Positions 41,651 through 49,833 are shown, counted from the first letter of the stretch. The stretch: DNA of 49,833 nt from Variovorax sp. CF079 (GCF_900101545.1 NZ_FMZU01000035.1:1-49833), one strand, 5' to 3'. Notes: a model not told the origin generated them from the letters alone. Program-made: numbers and translations.

Positions 41651-42643
41651 GTGAGCTGCACGACCTCTTGCGGCATCCGGCGCCGCGGAATCCTCGTCGC
41701 CGGCGCGGTCCTGATGGCCGGCGCCAGCCCGTCGATGCACGCGCAGGCCGCCGATTTCCCCACGCGTCCCATCCAGCTCGTGGTTGCTGCCCCGGCGGGC
41801 GGTCCCTCGGACGCGGTCGCGCGGATGCTGGCGGAGGACATGGCGAAGGTGCTCGGCCAGTCCGTCATCGTCGACAACAAGCCGGGCGCGGGCGGCGCCA
41901 TCGCCGCCGATGCCGTGGCGCGCGCGGCGCCGGACGGCCACACCCTCATGCTGTCCTGGATCGGCAACGCGACGAACCAGACCTTGTTGCCCCGGCAGGC
42001 CCTCGACATCAATCGCGACTTCGTGCACATCACCCAGGTGGTCTCCGGCGCCAATGTGCTGGTGGCGCGGCCCGGTGTTGCCGGGTCCCTGAAGGAGCTG
42101 CTGTCGCTCGCCAAGGCGCAGCCCGGCAAGCTGAGCTACGCGAGCGCGGGCAACGGCTCGTCCGGCCACCTCGCGATGGAGATGCTGAAACAGCGCGCGG
42201 GCGTTTCCCTGGTCCACATTCCCTACCGCGGCGGCGCGCCGGCGCTCAATGACCTGCTGGGCGGCCAGGTCGACCTGATGTTCCTCAACCAGGACGCCGT
42301 GATGCCCTATGTGCGCAGCGGCCGGCTGGTCGCGCTGGCGATCAGCGGCAGCGCGCGCAACGCGCAGCTGGCCGAAGTGCCGACGGTGGCCGAGTCCGGC
42401 TTCCCCGGCTTCGAGGCGACCGCATGGGCCGGCCTCTCCGCGCCGCGCGGCACGCCCGAGGCGGTGGTGCAGCGCCTGCACGCCGCGGCGCTGAAGGTCT
42501 TGCAAGGTCCCTTCCGAGCGAAGCAGGAGGCGATCGGCGCACAGGTGGTCGGCTCCGGGCCGTCCCAGTACGCCGCCTTCGTGCGCAGCGAGACCGACAA
42601 GTGGGCCGCCGTCATCAAGACCGCAGGCATCCGACCCGACTGA
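41651..42643 (+). CDS. Bug/TctC-family periplasmic substrate-binding protein
   Basis: 330 residues from GTG 41651, which follows AAAGGAGAC; an ATG at 41624 gives a longer product. The leader has IRRRGILVAGAVLMAGASPS and HAQA. DFPTRPIQLVVAAPAGGPSD, VIVDNKPGAGGAIAADAVAR and ALAISGSARNAQLAEVPTVA are typical Bug segments. It heads the operon with a MetX-like hydrolase (one base gap) and a tannase-family lipoprotein. The ligand is likely an aromatic carboxylate released by that esterase. Confidence 0.88.
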   Translation: MSCTTSCGIRRRGILVAGAVLMAGASPSMHAQAADFPTRPIQLVVAAPAGGPSDAVARMLAEDMAKVLGQSVIVDNKPGAGGAIAADAVARAAPDGHTLMLSWIGNATNQTLLPRQALDINRDFVHITQVVSGANVLVARPGVAGSLKELLSLAKAQPGKLSYASAGNGSSGHLAMEMLKQRAGVSLVHIPYRGGAPALNDLLGGQVDLMFLNQDAVMPYVRSGRLVALAISGSARNAQLAEVPTVAESGFPGFEATAWAGLSAPRGTPEAVVQRLHAAALKVLQGPFRAKQEAIGAQVVGSGPSQYAAFVRSETDKWAAVIKTAGIRPD

Positions 42644-42644
42644 C

Positions 42645-43667
42645 ATGAACCACACGCTTTCGATCGGCTCCTTCGAACTGGAGTCAGGCCCGGTGCTGCC
42701 CGCCGTGCACGTCGGCTACGTCACGCACGGCACGCTGGCGCCCGACGGCCGCAACGCCGTGCTGGTGACGCATGGCTACACCAGCGGTCCCTCCATGCTG
42801 TCGCCGGGCCACCTGACCGCGGAAGGGTCCTGGGCGCCGCTGCTCGGTCCGGGGCGCCCGCTGGACACCGAGCGCTTCTTCATCGTCTGCTCGAACATGC
42901 TGGGCTCCGCCTTCGGCACCACCGGACCGGCCAGCGTCGACCCGGCGACGGGCCGATCATGGGGCGGCGATTTCCCCGCGATCACGCTGGGCGACATCGT
43001 CGGCGTGCAGCATCGCCTGCTCGCGCAACTCGGTGTCAGGCACCTGAAGGCGGTGGTCGGGCCCTCCTATGGCGGCTGGCAGGCGCTGCAGTGGGCGCTC
43101 GACCACCCCGACATGGTCGACGCCATCGGCGTGCTGATGTCGGGCCTGACGCATCCGCCGGGCCTGAGCGCCGCTTCCGTGCGCGCCCGGTTCACCGAAA
43201 GCCCGCAGTGGCATGGCGGCCGCTACTACGAGCACGGCGGCATGTACCAGGACCTGCTGCAGATGCGCCTGCAGACGCTGCGCTCCTATGGCCTGGAGCG
43301 GCTCTACGAGGACCGCATGCCCGATCCGCAGGAGCGCCAGGCCGCGCTCGAGCGGCCGGCCCGTGAATGGGCTGCGCGTTTCGATCCGCACAGCATGGTG
43401 GTGCTGGCCGGCGCGGCCGAGCGCTTCGACGTACGCGCGCGCATGGCGCAGATCCGCGCCCGGCTGCTGTTCGTCGTCTGCACCACCGACGCGATCTTCC
43501 CGCCCGATCCACAGGTGCGCTTGCTCTTGCAGCGCACGCGCAGCGTGCACCGCTATCTCGAACTGGACAGCCCCTACGGCCACATGGCGTCCGGCATCGA
43601 ATGGCGCCGGCTCGAGCCCGAGCTGCGATGGCTGCTCGCCAACCCCGCCAAGCCAGTGAATCGATAG
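42645..43667 (+). CDS. Alpha/beta-hydrolase of the homoserine O-acetyltransferase (MetX)-like family
   Basis: 340 residues. The MetX-like start LPAVHVGYVTHGTLAPDGRN is followed by the lid and nucleophile elbow KAVVGPSYGGWQALQWALDHP with S141. The acid and base are in CTTDAIFPPDPQ and SPYGHMASG. Classical MetX has GGSMGG at the elbow and long diagnostic loops; here it reads GPSYGG. No methionine genes are nearby. An acyltransferase or esterase in the neighbouring ester pathway is more likely than methionine biosynthesis. Confidence 0.8.
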   Translation: MNHTLSIGSFELESGPVLPAVHVGYVTHGTLAPDGRNAVLVTHGYTSGPSMLSPGHLTAEGSWAPLLGPGRPLDTERFFIVCSNMLGSAFGTTGPASVDPATGRSWGGDFPAITLGDIVGVQHRLLAQLGVRHLKAVVGPSYGGWQALQWALDHPDMVDAIGVLMSGLTHPPGLSAASVRARFTESPQWHGGRYYEHGGMYQDLLQMRLQTLRSYGLERLYEDRMPDPQERQAALERPAREWAARFDPHSMVVLAGAAERFDVRARMAQIRARLLFVVCTTDAIFPPDPQVRLLLQRTRSVHRYLELDSPYGHMASGIEWRRLEPELRWLLANPAKPVNR

Positions 43668-43695
43668 ACCAATACACAACACAGGAGACAAGACG

Positions 43696-45543
43696 ATGAA
43701 GAACGACTCGCGCACGAAGAAGCGCCCCGCGCCGTGGGCCGCACTCGGCCTGCTCGCCGCACTCGCCGGCTGCGGCGGCGGTGGCGGTGGCATACGTTTC
43801 ACGCCCCCTGCTCCGCCACAGCAAGCCACGACGCTGAGCTGCGACGACAACATGAAGACCGCCTTCAAGCCGGACGCGCACACCACCGTCACGCTGGTCC
43901 AGGCCTTCAAGGCCGGCGACGCCCTGAAGCTCGCCAACACGCCCGCCACGCCCGCACCGCCCGTGGCCGGCATCGACACCTGCCTGGTCAAGCTGCTGGT
44001 GGGCCCCGGCAACCCCGGCCCCGCCGGCGCGCCCTCGACCTCCGCCGGCATCGGCATCGAGGTCTGGCTGCCCAAGCCGAGCGCCTGGAACAAGATCGTC
44101 CGCGCCTTCGGCAGCGGCGGCTGGGCCGGCGGCGTCCATGCCGACACCACGCAGATCGGCTCGCGCGCCCAGTTCATCCCGGCGCTCAACGCCGGCTACG
44201 CGATCGGCGCCTCCGACCACGGCCATGCACTGTTGAACAACGGCTCCTTCGCCATGAACCCCGACGGCACCATCAACACCGTGCTGTGGCAGGACTTCGC
44301 CGAGCGCAGCATGCACGAGATGGCGCTCAAGACCAAGGCCCTGGTGAAGGCCTACTACGGCGAGGCGCAGGCCTATGCCTACTGGGACGGATTCTCCACC
44401 GGCGGACGCCAGGGCTACAAGATCGCGCAGAAGTATCCGGCGGACTTCAACGGCATCCTGGCCGGCGCGCCGGCTTTCAACTGGAGCAAGTTCATCACTG
44501 CAGAGCTGTACCCGCAGGTGGCGATGCAGCGCGAGCTCGGCGCGCCGATGGCCGCGGCGAAGCTGAACTTCGCGAGCGGCGCGGCCGTCAAGGCCTGCGA
44601 CACCCTGGGCCTGGGCTTCCTGCTCGACCCGCTGCAGTGCCGCTACGACCCGACCAAGGATGCCGATGTGCTGTGCGCGGGCGTCGCCGGCAACGGCGTG
44701 ACCGGCGCGAGCACCAGCGCGTCCTGCGTGAGTCTGGCGGAAGCCCGCGTGATCAACCAGATCTGGTACGGCCAGACGGCGAGCGGCAGCACACCGGACC
44801 CGGCCGGCGACAACGGCAGCGGCACGGCCCTCGGCAGCGCGGATCACCTGTGGTGGGGCCTGACGCGCGGCACCAACCTGGCCGTGTCGCTCGCCGGCAG
44901 CAACCCGTTCCCGATCGCGACCGACCAGGTGGCGCTGGAGTTCCAGGATCCGAGCTATGCCGGACCCAGCTTCACCAACGCGAGTGGCAACGGCACGAGC
45001 AAGTGGAAGGCGCTGGACTATGCAGGCCTCGCGAATGCTTATGCGCAGGGCATCGTCTTGCAGCCGCAGTTCAGCTCCATCAACACCGACGATCCGAACC
45101 TGGCCGGGGCGCGCGACGCCGGCACCAAGATCCTGTCCTACCACGGCCTGGCCGACGACAAGATCATGCCGCAGGGTTCGATCAACTACTTCACCCGCGT
45201 CTCCGCCGCGATGGGCGGCAACGCCGAGGTGCAGACGTTCAATCGTCTCTTCCTCATCCCCGGCCTGGCGCACGACAGCACTTTCGCGAGCAGCGCGTCC
45301 ATCGATTCCGCGACCGGCGCCAACCTAGCGGCCCGGCGGGTGCCGCTGCCGCAGCCCGCGGGAGGACGCGACGAGTTGTTCGCCGCGCTTCGAAACTGGG
45401 TCGAGAACGGTGTTGCGCCAACGCGGATCAACTTGGCCTCCTCCGATGGCAGCGTGGGCATGCCCTTGTGTTTGTATCCGCAGAAGGCGAGCTATTCGGG
45501 CAGCGGCTCGCTCGCGGTGGCCAACAACTATGAATGCAAATGA
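43696..45543 (+). CDS. Tannase/feruloyl esterase-family lipoprotein
   Basis: 615 residues with a lipoprotein signal ending LAGC, then a glycine run, so it is probably surface or periplasmic and membrane-anchored. Family features: AFGSGGWAGG, GYAIGASDHGH (normally TD.GH), the nucleophile S234 in YWDGFSTGGRQGY, NGILAGAPAFNW, D487 in YHGLADDKIMP and H526 in PGLAHDSTFA. In tannases, feruloyl esterases and MHETase cysteines flank Ser and His (CS-D-HC); here they are F233 and D527, so that disulfide cannot form. The substrate is probably an aromatic ester. Confidence 0.87.
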   Translation: MKNDSRTKKRPAPWAALGLLAALAGCGGGGGGIRFTPPAPPQQATTLSCDDNMKTAFKPDAHTTVTLVQAFKAGDALKLANTPATPAPPVAGIDTCLVKLLVGPGNPGPAGAPSTSAGIGIEVWLPKPSAWNKIVRAFGSGGWAGGVHADTTQIGSRAQFIPALNAGYAIGASDHGHALLNNGSFAMNPDGTINTVLWQDFAERSMHEMALKTKALVKAYYGEAQAYAYWDGFSTGGRQGYKIAQKYPADFNGILAGAPAFNWSKFITAELYPQVAMQRELGAPMAAAKLNFASGAAVKACDTLGLGFLLDPLQCRYDPTKDADVLCAGVAGNGVTGASTSASCVSLAEARVINQIWYGQTASGSTPDPAGDNGSGTALGSADHLWWGLTRGTNLAVSLAGSNPFPIATDQVALEFQDPSYAGPSFTNASGNGTSKWKALDYAGLANAYAQGIVLQPQFSSINTDDPNLAGARDAGTKILSYHGLADDKIMPQGSINYFTRVSAAMGGNAEVQTFNRLFLIPGLAHDSTFASSASIDSATGANLAARRVPLPQPAGGRDELFAALRNWVENGVAPTRINLASSDGSVGMPLCLYPQKASYSGSGSLAVANNYECK

Positions 45544-45661
45544 ACGTGGCGCCGCTCCTTGAGGGGCGACATGGGACCAGCACTACGGCCAGCTTGTCCT
45601 GCGTCGATACGCTGCTGCGCCGCGCTGGCGCATGGGTCGGTGCCGAGCACCGAGCAAGGCC

Positions 45662-46480
45662 TCATTCAGCCGATGCTGGTGTGAGAAAGCCGGCTAATCG
45701 CTCCCACATCTCGACAGGGTTCGAGTACATCGGGAAATGTCCGCTGCGGGAGATCTCTGCCAGCTTGACGCCATTGGCGCGCAGATGCGGCAGGTACGAC
45801 AGGGACGCGTTCTGCTCACCATACATGAACATCCGCGGGAACGGCATGGACAAGAATTTCGTCATCAGGTCACCATGGTCCGACAACTCGACCATGGACG
45901 TGAAGATGCCGCGCACCGCCTCCACCCGCACCTTGTGACGCAGACTCGACGCATAGAGCGCACTCGAATAGAACGGCGAGCGCCAAGTCCGCTCGATGAA
46001 GTCTTCGAAGAAGGCATCCGCAGTGTCCGCAGGATAGTCGACCACCTGCCGGCTCAGAAAGCAGTCCTCGGGGGCCACATTGCCCTCGATGTCCACAAAG
46101 CTCAACAGACGATGCGACTGTTCATGAGCCAGCATGAGCGCTGTCAGACCTCCCATCGAATGCCCAACGAGGTGGAAATTACCGATCCCGAAGCGCTCGA
46201 GCACCGCCTTCGCGGTTGCCACGAGGAAAGGGATCGAAACCTTCGATGGATCGCCGCAGCGTGTGGCTCCACAGCCTGGAGCGTCGTACGCGATGAACGG
46301 ACGTCCCGCGAACGCCGGGTGACGGACGATGTCGACGTAGTCCTCTTTGGTCGAGCCGAATCCATGCAGGAACACGATCGGTGCCAGTTCGCCTGCTCGG
46401 TGCACCGTGGCTACTTCGAGCTCGACGCCCTGCACGTGCAATGTCACGGTCTCTTTTGCGATCTGATCGTGTGTCGGCAT
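45662..46480 (-). CDS. Alpha/beta-hydrolase
   Basis: 272 residues from ATG 46480 with AAGGA just upstream. The oxyanion segment is IVFLHGFGSTKEDYVD. The nucleophile elbow is FHLVGHSMGGLTALML, the acid lies in MFMYGEQNASLSYLP and the His in EISRSGHFPMYSNP. It lacks a signal peptide. It follows the CitF-like gene by 127 bases on the same strand and may belong to the same operon, hydrolysing a thioester or ester intermediate. The substrate is unknown. Confidence 0.83.
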   Translation of the reverse strand: MPTHDQIAKETVTLHVQGVELEVATVHRAGELAPIVFLHGFGSTKEDYVDIVRHPAFAGRPFIAYDAPGCGATRCGDPSKVSIPFLVATAKAVLERFGIGNFHLVGHSMGGLTALMLAHEQSHRLLSFVDIEGNVAPEDCFLSRQVVDYPADTADAFFEDFIERTWRSPFYSSALYASSLRHKVRVEAVRGIFTSMVELSDHGDLMTKFLSMPFPRMFMYGEQNASLSYLPHLRANGVKLAEISRSGHFPMYSNPVEMWERLAGFLTPASAE

Positions 46481-46607
46481 GTCTTTCCTTGGTGTTGCGA
46501 TGGGCTGAAGCGCTTGATCGCGCCACCACGGGTGGCAACACTGTCGTGCCCTACTTCTCTTCTGTAAATTCCGTTCGCTGGAACCTTTCCATATGTCAAA
46601 CCTATCG

Positions 46608-48158
46608 TTAGAGGGATGCTCTCGCACTCTGACGGATCACATCGATCACGCTGCCGTCGCGGTATTCGACGACGCCAACGATGCGCGTGTCCTTTTGATC
46701 AGGAGCGCGTAGCTGCGCGCCATTGGAAATCGAGAGTGCGCGTGCCCGCAGCTGTTCGATGCCGAGCACCTCGAGTCCGGCGGCGCGAAAGCGGCCACGA
46801 AGGTCCTCGCGAGACGGATGCACTGCGACGCCGGCTTCGGTCACCACGGCGTCGATGGTCGCGCCGGGCGTCGTGATGCAGCCCACCCGTTCCACGATCT
46901 TCGGCCCCGCGGTCGCGGCGAGTCGGGTTGCCACCAGAGCCAGCTTGGCGCCGGCCGCCGTGTCGGCGTGCCCCCCAGAACCGCCGAGGATGATGCCGTC
47001 CGTCCCGGTCGTCACGTTGACGTTGAAGTCGAGATCGATTTCGGCGGCGCCAAGCAGCATCGCATCGAGCTGATCGACCACAGGACCGCGGTTGTGCGGA
47101 TTGGCGTACAGCGACGCAGACATCGCCTGATGCCTGCGGTCCGTCCTGTAGGACTCGACGGCCTTCAGATCGAAGCACTGCACGTCGAAAACGGTCCGGA
47201 AGAGCCCTGCCTCCAGCATGTCGACGAGGTAGCCGGTGACTCCCCCCGCCCCGAAGCTACCCTGTACCTTGCCTTCGATCATCAGCGACTTCACGTAGAT
47301 CGAGGTGGCGAGCGACACGCCACCGGCGCCGGTCTGGAAGGAGAAGCCTTCGCGCAGCAGCCCGGAAGCCCTGATCACCTGGGCGGCGGTGGAGGCAATC
47401 TGCAAACCCACCGCCTCGGTGGTCGGCCGCGTGCTGCCCGAGAGAATGCCCGCCGGGTCCCCGATCGAATCGACCCGGACGACGAAGTCGACTTGTTCTT
47501 GAGAGATATCGATCGGGCACACCGGGTGCGGAAGCACGTGGTCCGTGACGGCGACGACACGATCGGCGTACTGGACGTCGACCATCGCATAGCCGAGCGG
47601 CCCACATGCCGCCGGCCCCTGGGCGCCACTCAGATTACCCTGCCGGTCCGCCGCCGGCGCGGCGATGAAAGCGACATCGATATGCAGTTCGCCGGACTCG
47701 ATCGCACGCGCCCGGCCGCCGTGCGTCTGCATGACGACGGGCGTCGTCAACGCCCCTTGCGACAAGGCGACGGCCACCGGCCCGGCAACGTAGGCGGTTG
47801 CGAGCCGCGAGACAACGCCGCTGCGCATGTGCTCGACAAGCGGCGCATGCACCGGGAACAGCGAGCTTGCGGCGATCCTGAGATCCTTCAACCCGCGCCG
47901 CGCTGCGACGGCAAGCACCTGGTTCAACACCTGGTCGCCGTTGCGCAGGTGGTGGTGGAACGACAGTGTCGCGCCATGGCCGATGTTGCAGGCATCGAAG
48001 GCTGCCTCGATGTCGCGCAGCATCTTGTCCCGGCCGGCGACGGCGGGACAGACCCGTGCCGCTGCCCGCGTGACCTGGGCTGGAGGCTGCACCAGCCCTT
48101 GGAACGGCCGTACCGGACCGAATCCCTCGATGAAAGCAGGAAGTTCGCGGGAGCTCAT
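46608..48158 (-). CDS. citF: Citrate lyase alpha subunit-like CoA/ACP transferase (CitF)
   Basis: 516 residues matching CitF along its length: DIEAAFDACNIGHGATLSFH, HHHLRNGDQVLNQVLAVAAR, SFQTGAGGVSLATSIYVKSL, GSFGAGGVTGYLVDMLEAGL and NVNVTTGTDGIILGGSGGHA. CitF exchanges the acetyl-ACP thioester for citrate. Here it starts six bases after the CitE-like gene, but no acyl-carrier subunit (CitD), ligase (CitC) or prosthetic-group genes are in the window, so it may use a free CoA substrate or a distant CitD. Confidence 0.88.
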   Translation of the reverse strand: MSSRELPAFIEGFGPVRPFQGLVQPPAQVTRAAARVCPAVAGRDKMLRDIEAAFDACNIGHGATLSFHHHLRNGDQVLNQVLAVAARRGLKDLRIAASSLFPVHAPLVEHMRSGVVSRLATAYVAGPVAVALSQGALTTPVVMQTHGGRARAIESGELHIDVAFIAAPAADRQGNLSGAQGPAACGPLGYAMVDVQYADRVVAVTDHVLPHPVCPIDISQEQVDFVVRVDSIGDPAGILSGSTRPTTEAVGLQIASTAAQVIRASGLLREGFSFQTGAGGVSLATSIYVKSLMIEGKVQGSFGAGGVTGYLVDMLEAGLFRTVFDVQCFDLKAVESYRTDRRHQAMSASLYANPHNRGPVVDQLDAMLLGAAEIDLDFNVNVTTGTDGIILGGSGGHADTAAGAKLALVATRLAATAGPKIVERVGCITTPGATIDAVVTEAGVAVHPSREDLRGRFRAAGLEVLGIEQLRARALSISNGAQLRAPDQKDTRIVGVVEYRDGSVIDVIRQSARASL

Positions 48159-48164
48159 GGCAAC

Positions 48165-49016
48165 TCACCCTCCCGGCCGGCCGCCGGCTCGCGCGAGCGT
48201 GCGGCGGGCCTGGAGCACGACGGGGAGATCCACCATGCGCCCGTCGAGCTGCACGGCCGCGCCACCCGAGGCCGCATCTGCGGCAAGCACGCGTTCGGCC
48301 CATGCCACCTCCGCTGCACTGGGCGACATTGCCTCGTGAACCATTGCAATCTGGTTCGGGTGGATGCAAAGCTTGCCGCCGAAGCCCAGCCGAAGCGCGC
48401 GCCGCGTATCGCTGCGCAGCAGTTCCTCGTTCACGATGTCGACGGTGACGCCATCCACGGCAGGTGCCAGCTTGTGGACACGCGTTGCCATGGCGATGGC
48501 GAAGCGCAGGGGCATCAGCTCGGGCTCCCCCTCGGAGCACTGCAAGCCGGTGTCGGCCATGAAATCGATATGCCCCACCACCAGGCGAAGCACATTCGCC
48601 GCGCCGGCAAGCGAATCAAGTGCAGCGTATCCCGCCGCGCTTTCAATGAGCGGAAGGATTGCCGCCGCAGGCGCGCTCCCAGCCACGAGAGACAGGGTTC
48701 CCACGGACTCCGCCTTCGGCACCATGACCGCATCGGGCGCCTCCAGTTGAGCCAGCCATCCGAGGTCTTCGCGTCCCCCCAGCTGGTCGGCCGAATTGAT
48801 GCGCAGCACGAGCGGAGTTGGATACTTCCTGAGGCCCTGCCAGGCTCGGGCAATGGCCTCGCGTGCGCTGGCCTTGGCCGCCGGCGGCACACTGTCCTCG
48901 AGGTCGATCACAACGGCATCCGCGCCGCTTTGGAATGCCTTCTCGAAGCGCTCGGGGCGGTTGCCTGGAACGAACAGGAAGGTTCTTGCCGTGGCAAGGG
49001 AGTTGTTCGGTGTCAT
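48165..49016 (-). CDS. CitE-like citryl-CoA/malyl-CoA lyase (HpcH/HpaI family)
   Basis: 283 residues from ATG 49016. TFLFVPGNRPERFEKAFQSG has the CoA-binding Arg and is the usual CitE start. ADAVVIDLEDSVPPAAKASA holds the Asp/Glu metal segment, PLVLRINSADQ follows, ILPLIESAAGYAALDSLA has the metal Glu and VGHIDFMADTGL the metal Asp. LGFGGKLCIHPNQI is the C-terminal signature. It cleaves a citryl-, malyl- or methylmalyl-type CoA or ACP thioester. It is coupled to CitF (six-base gap). The proteobacterial single CitE-like lyases without CitD are an alternative class. Confidence 0.87.
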   Translation of the reverse strand: MTPNNSLATARTFLFVPGNRPERFEKAFQSGADAVVIDLEDSVPPAAKASAREAIARAWQGLRKYPTPLVLRINSADQLGGREDLGWLAQLEAPDAVMVPKAESVGTLSLVAGSAPAAAILPLIESAAGYAALDSLAGAANVLRLVVGHIDFMADTGLQCSEGEPELMPLRFAIAMATRVHKLAPAVDGVTVDIVNEELLRSDTRRALRLGFGGKLCIHPNQIAMVHEAMSPSAAEVAWAERVLAADAASGGAAVQLDGRMVDLPVVLQARRTLARAGGRPGG

Positions 49017-49033
49017 GGATCTAGTCAGGCCGC

Positions 49034-49699
49034 TCAGCCTGCGAAATGGGACAGCACCAGGGCGCGCAGGATATGCAGGCGTCCGGTGAAGAAATGGTCG
49101 GCGCCCGGCACCACGACGACGGGCTGCGCCCGCGGCCGCGCCCATTCGAAGACGGAGGCCAGCGGCACGCGCTCGTCGCTCTCGCCGTGGACGACGAGCG
49201 CATCGGGAACATTCGCGGGCGTGTCGTAGTGGCGCTGCCCTGCGACCTCGCCCGCCGGCATGCCCGCCAGGCAGACCCGCCACGCAGGGGTTCCGCCCTC
49301 GGCAAGTGCGCGCGCGACGCGCGCCTGGACGAAGGCGCCAAAAGAAAAGCCCAGCAGTCCGAGGCGCAACGACGGGTAACCATCGACCAGGTGCTCGCGC
49401 AACGCGAGCACGTCTTCCGTCTCGCCGATGCCTGCGGCATGGGCGCCTGCACTGCGCCCTACGCCCCGGAAGTTCGGCCGCGCGACGATCCATCCGGCCT
49501 CACAGAGCGCCCGGGCGAGCAAATGAGGCACCTTGTGCATGGCATGGCCACCCAGCAGTGGCTGCGGATGGGCCACGATCGCCATGCCCACTGGCGAACG
49601 GACGGGGACATCGAAGATGACCTCCATGTCGCCCGCAGCGCCCTGCAGCAGCCGGGGGCCGCTCTGGCGAAGCTCAAGGCTGTGCGCCGCCGTGTCCAT
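49034..49699 (-). CDS. Alpha/beta-hydrolase (YheT/dienelactone hydrolase-like small family)
   Basis: 221 residues from ATG 49699. VAHPQPLLGGHAMHKVPHLL and RPNFRGVGRSAGAH are typical of the small bacterial hydrolases annotated as OsmC/DLH-like proteins. The nucleophile is in LLGFSFGAFVQARVA, the acid in HGESDERVPL and the His in VPGADHFFTG. It lies five bases after the etfA stop and 17 before the CitE-like start, so it is part of that operon. The substrate is unknown. Confidence 0.82.
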   Translation of the reverse strand: MDTAAHSLELRQSGPRLLQGAAGDMEVIFDVPVRSPVGMAIVAHPQPLLGGHAMHKVPHLLARALCEAGWIVARPNFRGVGRSAGAHAAGIGETEDVLALREHLVDGYPSLRLGLLGFSFGAFVQARVARALAEGGTPAWRVCLAGMPAGEVAGQRHYDTPANVPDALVVHGESDERVPLASVFEWARPRAQPVVVVPGADHFFTGRLHILRALVLSHFAG

Positions 49700-49703
49700 C
49701 GTC

Positions 49704-49833
49704 CTAACCCAGCGATGCAACCAGTTCCGGCACGGCCTTGAACAGGTCGGCTTCCAGCCCATAGTCGGCCACCGAGAAGATCGGCGCTTCCGGGTCCTTG
49801 TTGATCGCCACGATCACCTTCGAGTCCTTCATG
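49704..49833 (-). CDS. etfA: Electron transfer flavoprotein alpha subunit, C-terminal end (partial)
   Basis: The last 42 codons of etfA, cut by the window edge. They read MKDSKVIVAINKDPEAPIFS and VADYGLEADLFKAVPELV, the C-terminal FAD-domain end where adenine and ribityl contacts lie. ETF passes electrons from acyl-CoA and related dehydrogenases to the quinone pool. It is upstream of an alpha/beta-hydrolase-CitE-CitF run, which suggests a CoA-thioester pathway. A degraded second copy of this same end is at 7088-7214. Confidence 0.92.
   Translation of the reverse strand, partial: MKDSKVIVAINKDPEAPIFSVADYGLEADLFKAVPELVASLG

Noticed and set aside
43192..45273. A 693-codon minus-strand open frame opposite the tannase gene
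   Set aside because: It is antisense to a well-supported lipoprotein esterase, has arginine/alanine/histidine-rich low-information translation and no domain. Long antisense frames are expected at this GC bias.
45552..45568. Hairpin after the tannase gene as terminator
   Set aside because: The stem needs a wobble pair and has no T run; it is not distinguishable from background.
46818..49229. An 803-codon plus-strand open frame opposite the CitF/CitE-like genes
   Set aside because: It spans several real minus-strand genes and shows only reverse-complement composition, with no recognisable motif.
1..49833. CRISPR arrays, tRNA, rRNA, prophage or toxin-antitoxin modules
   Set aside because: I scanned for regularly spaced repeats, tRNA-like cloverleaf ends and typical phage or toxin proteins and saw none.

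Overview
The window looks like chromosomal DNA of a high-GC betaproteobacterium of the Burkholderiales, probably Comamonadaceae-like (Variovorax or a relative). This is inferred from six intact Bug/TctC-type solute-binding proteins, LysR regulators beside them, ETF subunits of the expected sequence type, a canonical proteobacterial LuxI/LuxR pair and very strong GC bias at third codon positions. No rRNA, tRNA, CRISPR array or phage module was seen.

Layout. 1-500: end of an IS630-family element with an A7 frameshift site. 633-2027: lone FAD/NAD(P) oxidoreductase. 2604-5401 (minus): operon of a Bug protein, an AroQ-type chorismate mutase, an XRE-cupin regulator and a prephenate dehydratase/BacA-like protein. 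5567-6995: lux box, luxI-type AHL synthase and a convergent luxR-type receptor; the lux box lies between luxI and the chorismate-mutase operon. 7088-7475: wreckage of a Bug gene and of etfB/etfA fused by a deletion. 7532-22005: a polyol or sugar-alcohol locus present in two diverged copies that decayed in complementary ways. The left copy keeps the GntR regulator, FAD-dependent phosphopolyol dehydrogenase and FGGY kinase but has only a stub of the transporter gene. The right copy keeps the dehydrogenase and the whole ABC transporter, aldo/keto reductase and aldolase, but its GntR gene and kinase are broken. A GMC oxidoreductase gene lies between the copies.

22158-26909: a lower-GC island with a 1469-residue exported multidomain diheme protein and a small lipoprotein. 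27004-30057 (minus): two Bug genes around a LysR gene. 30302-35213 (plus): two cupins, an RraA-like protein, two tandem Gfo/Idh/MocA oxidoreductases and a serine hydrolase. These converge on 35294-40404 (minus): Bug, SMP-30 lactonase-like protein, SDR, Bug and D-2-hydroxyacid dehydrogenase. Together the two arms look like one uncharacterised catabolic pathway for a carboxylated or lactone substrate. 40554-45543: LysR regulator divergent from a Bug, MetX-like hydrolase and tannase-family lipoprotein operon. 45662-49833 (minus): end of etfA, alpha/beta hydrolase, CitE-like and CitF-like proteins, and another alpha/beta hydrolase.

The points most worth following are the AHL circuit beside a chorismate-derived operon, the complementary decay of the duplicated polyol locus with a conserved candidate operator, the giant diheme protein, the convergent catabolic cluster, and a tannase-like enzyme that has lost both cysteines of the family's CS-D-HC motif. 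Assignments rest on reading motifs and gene order; no database search was possible.
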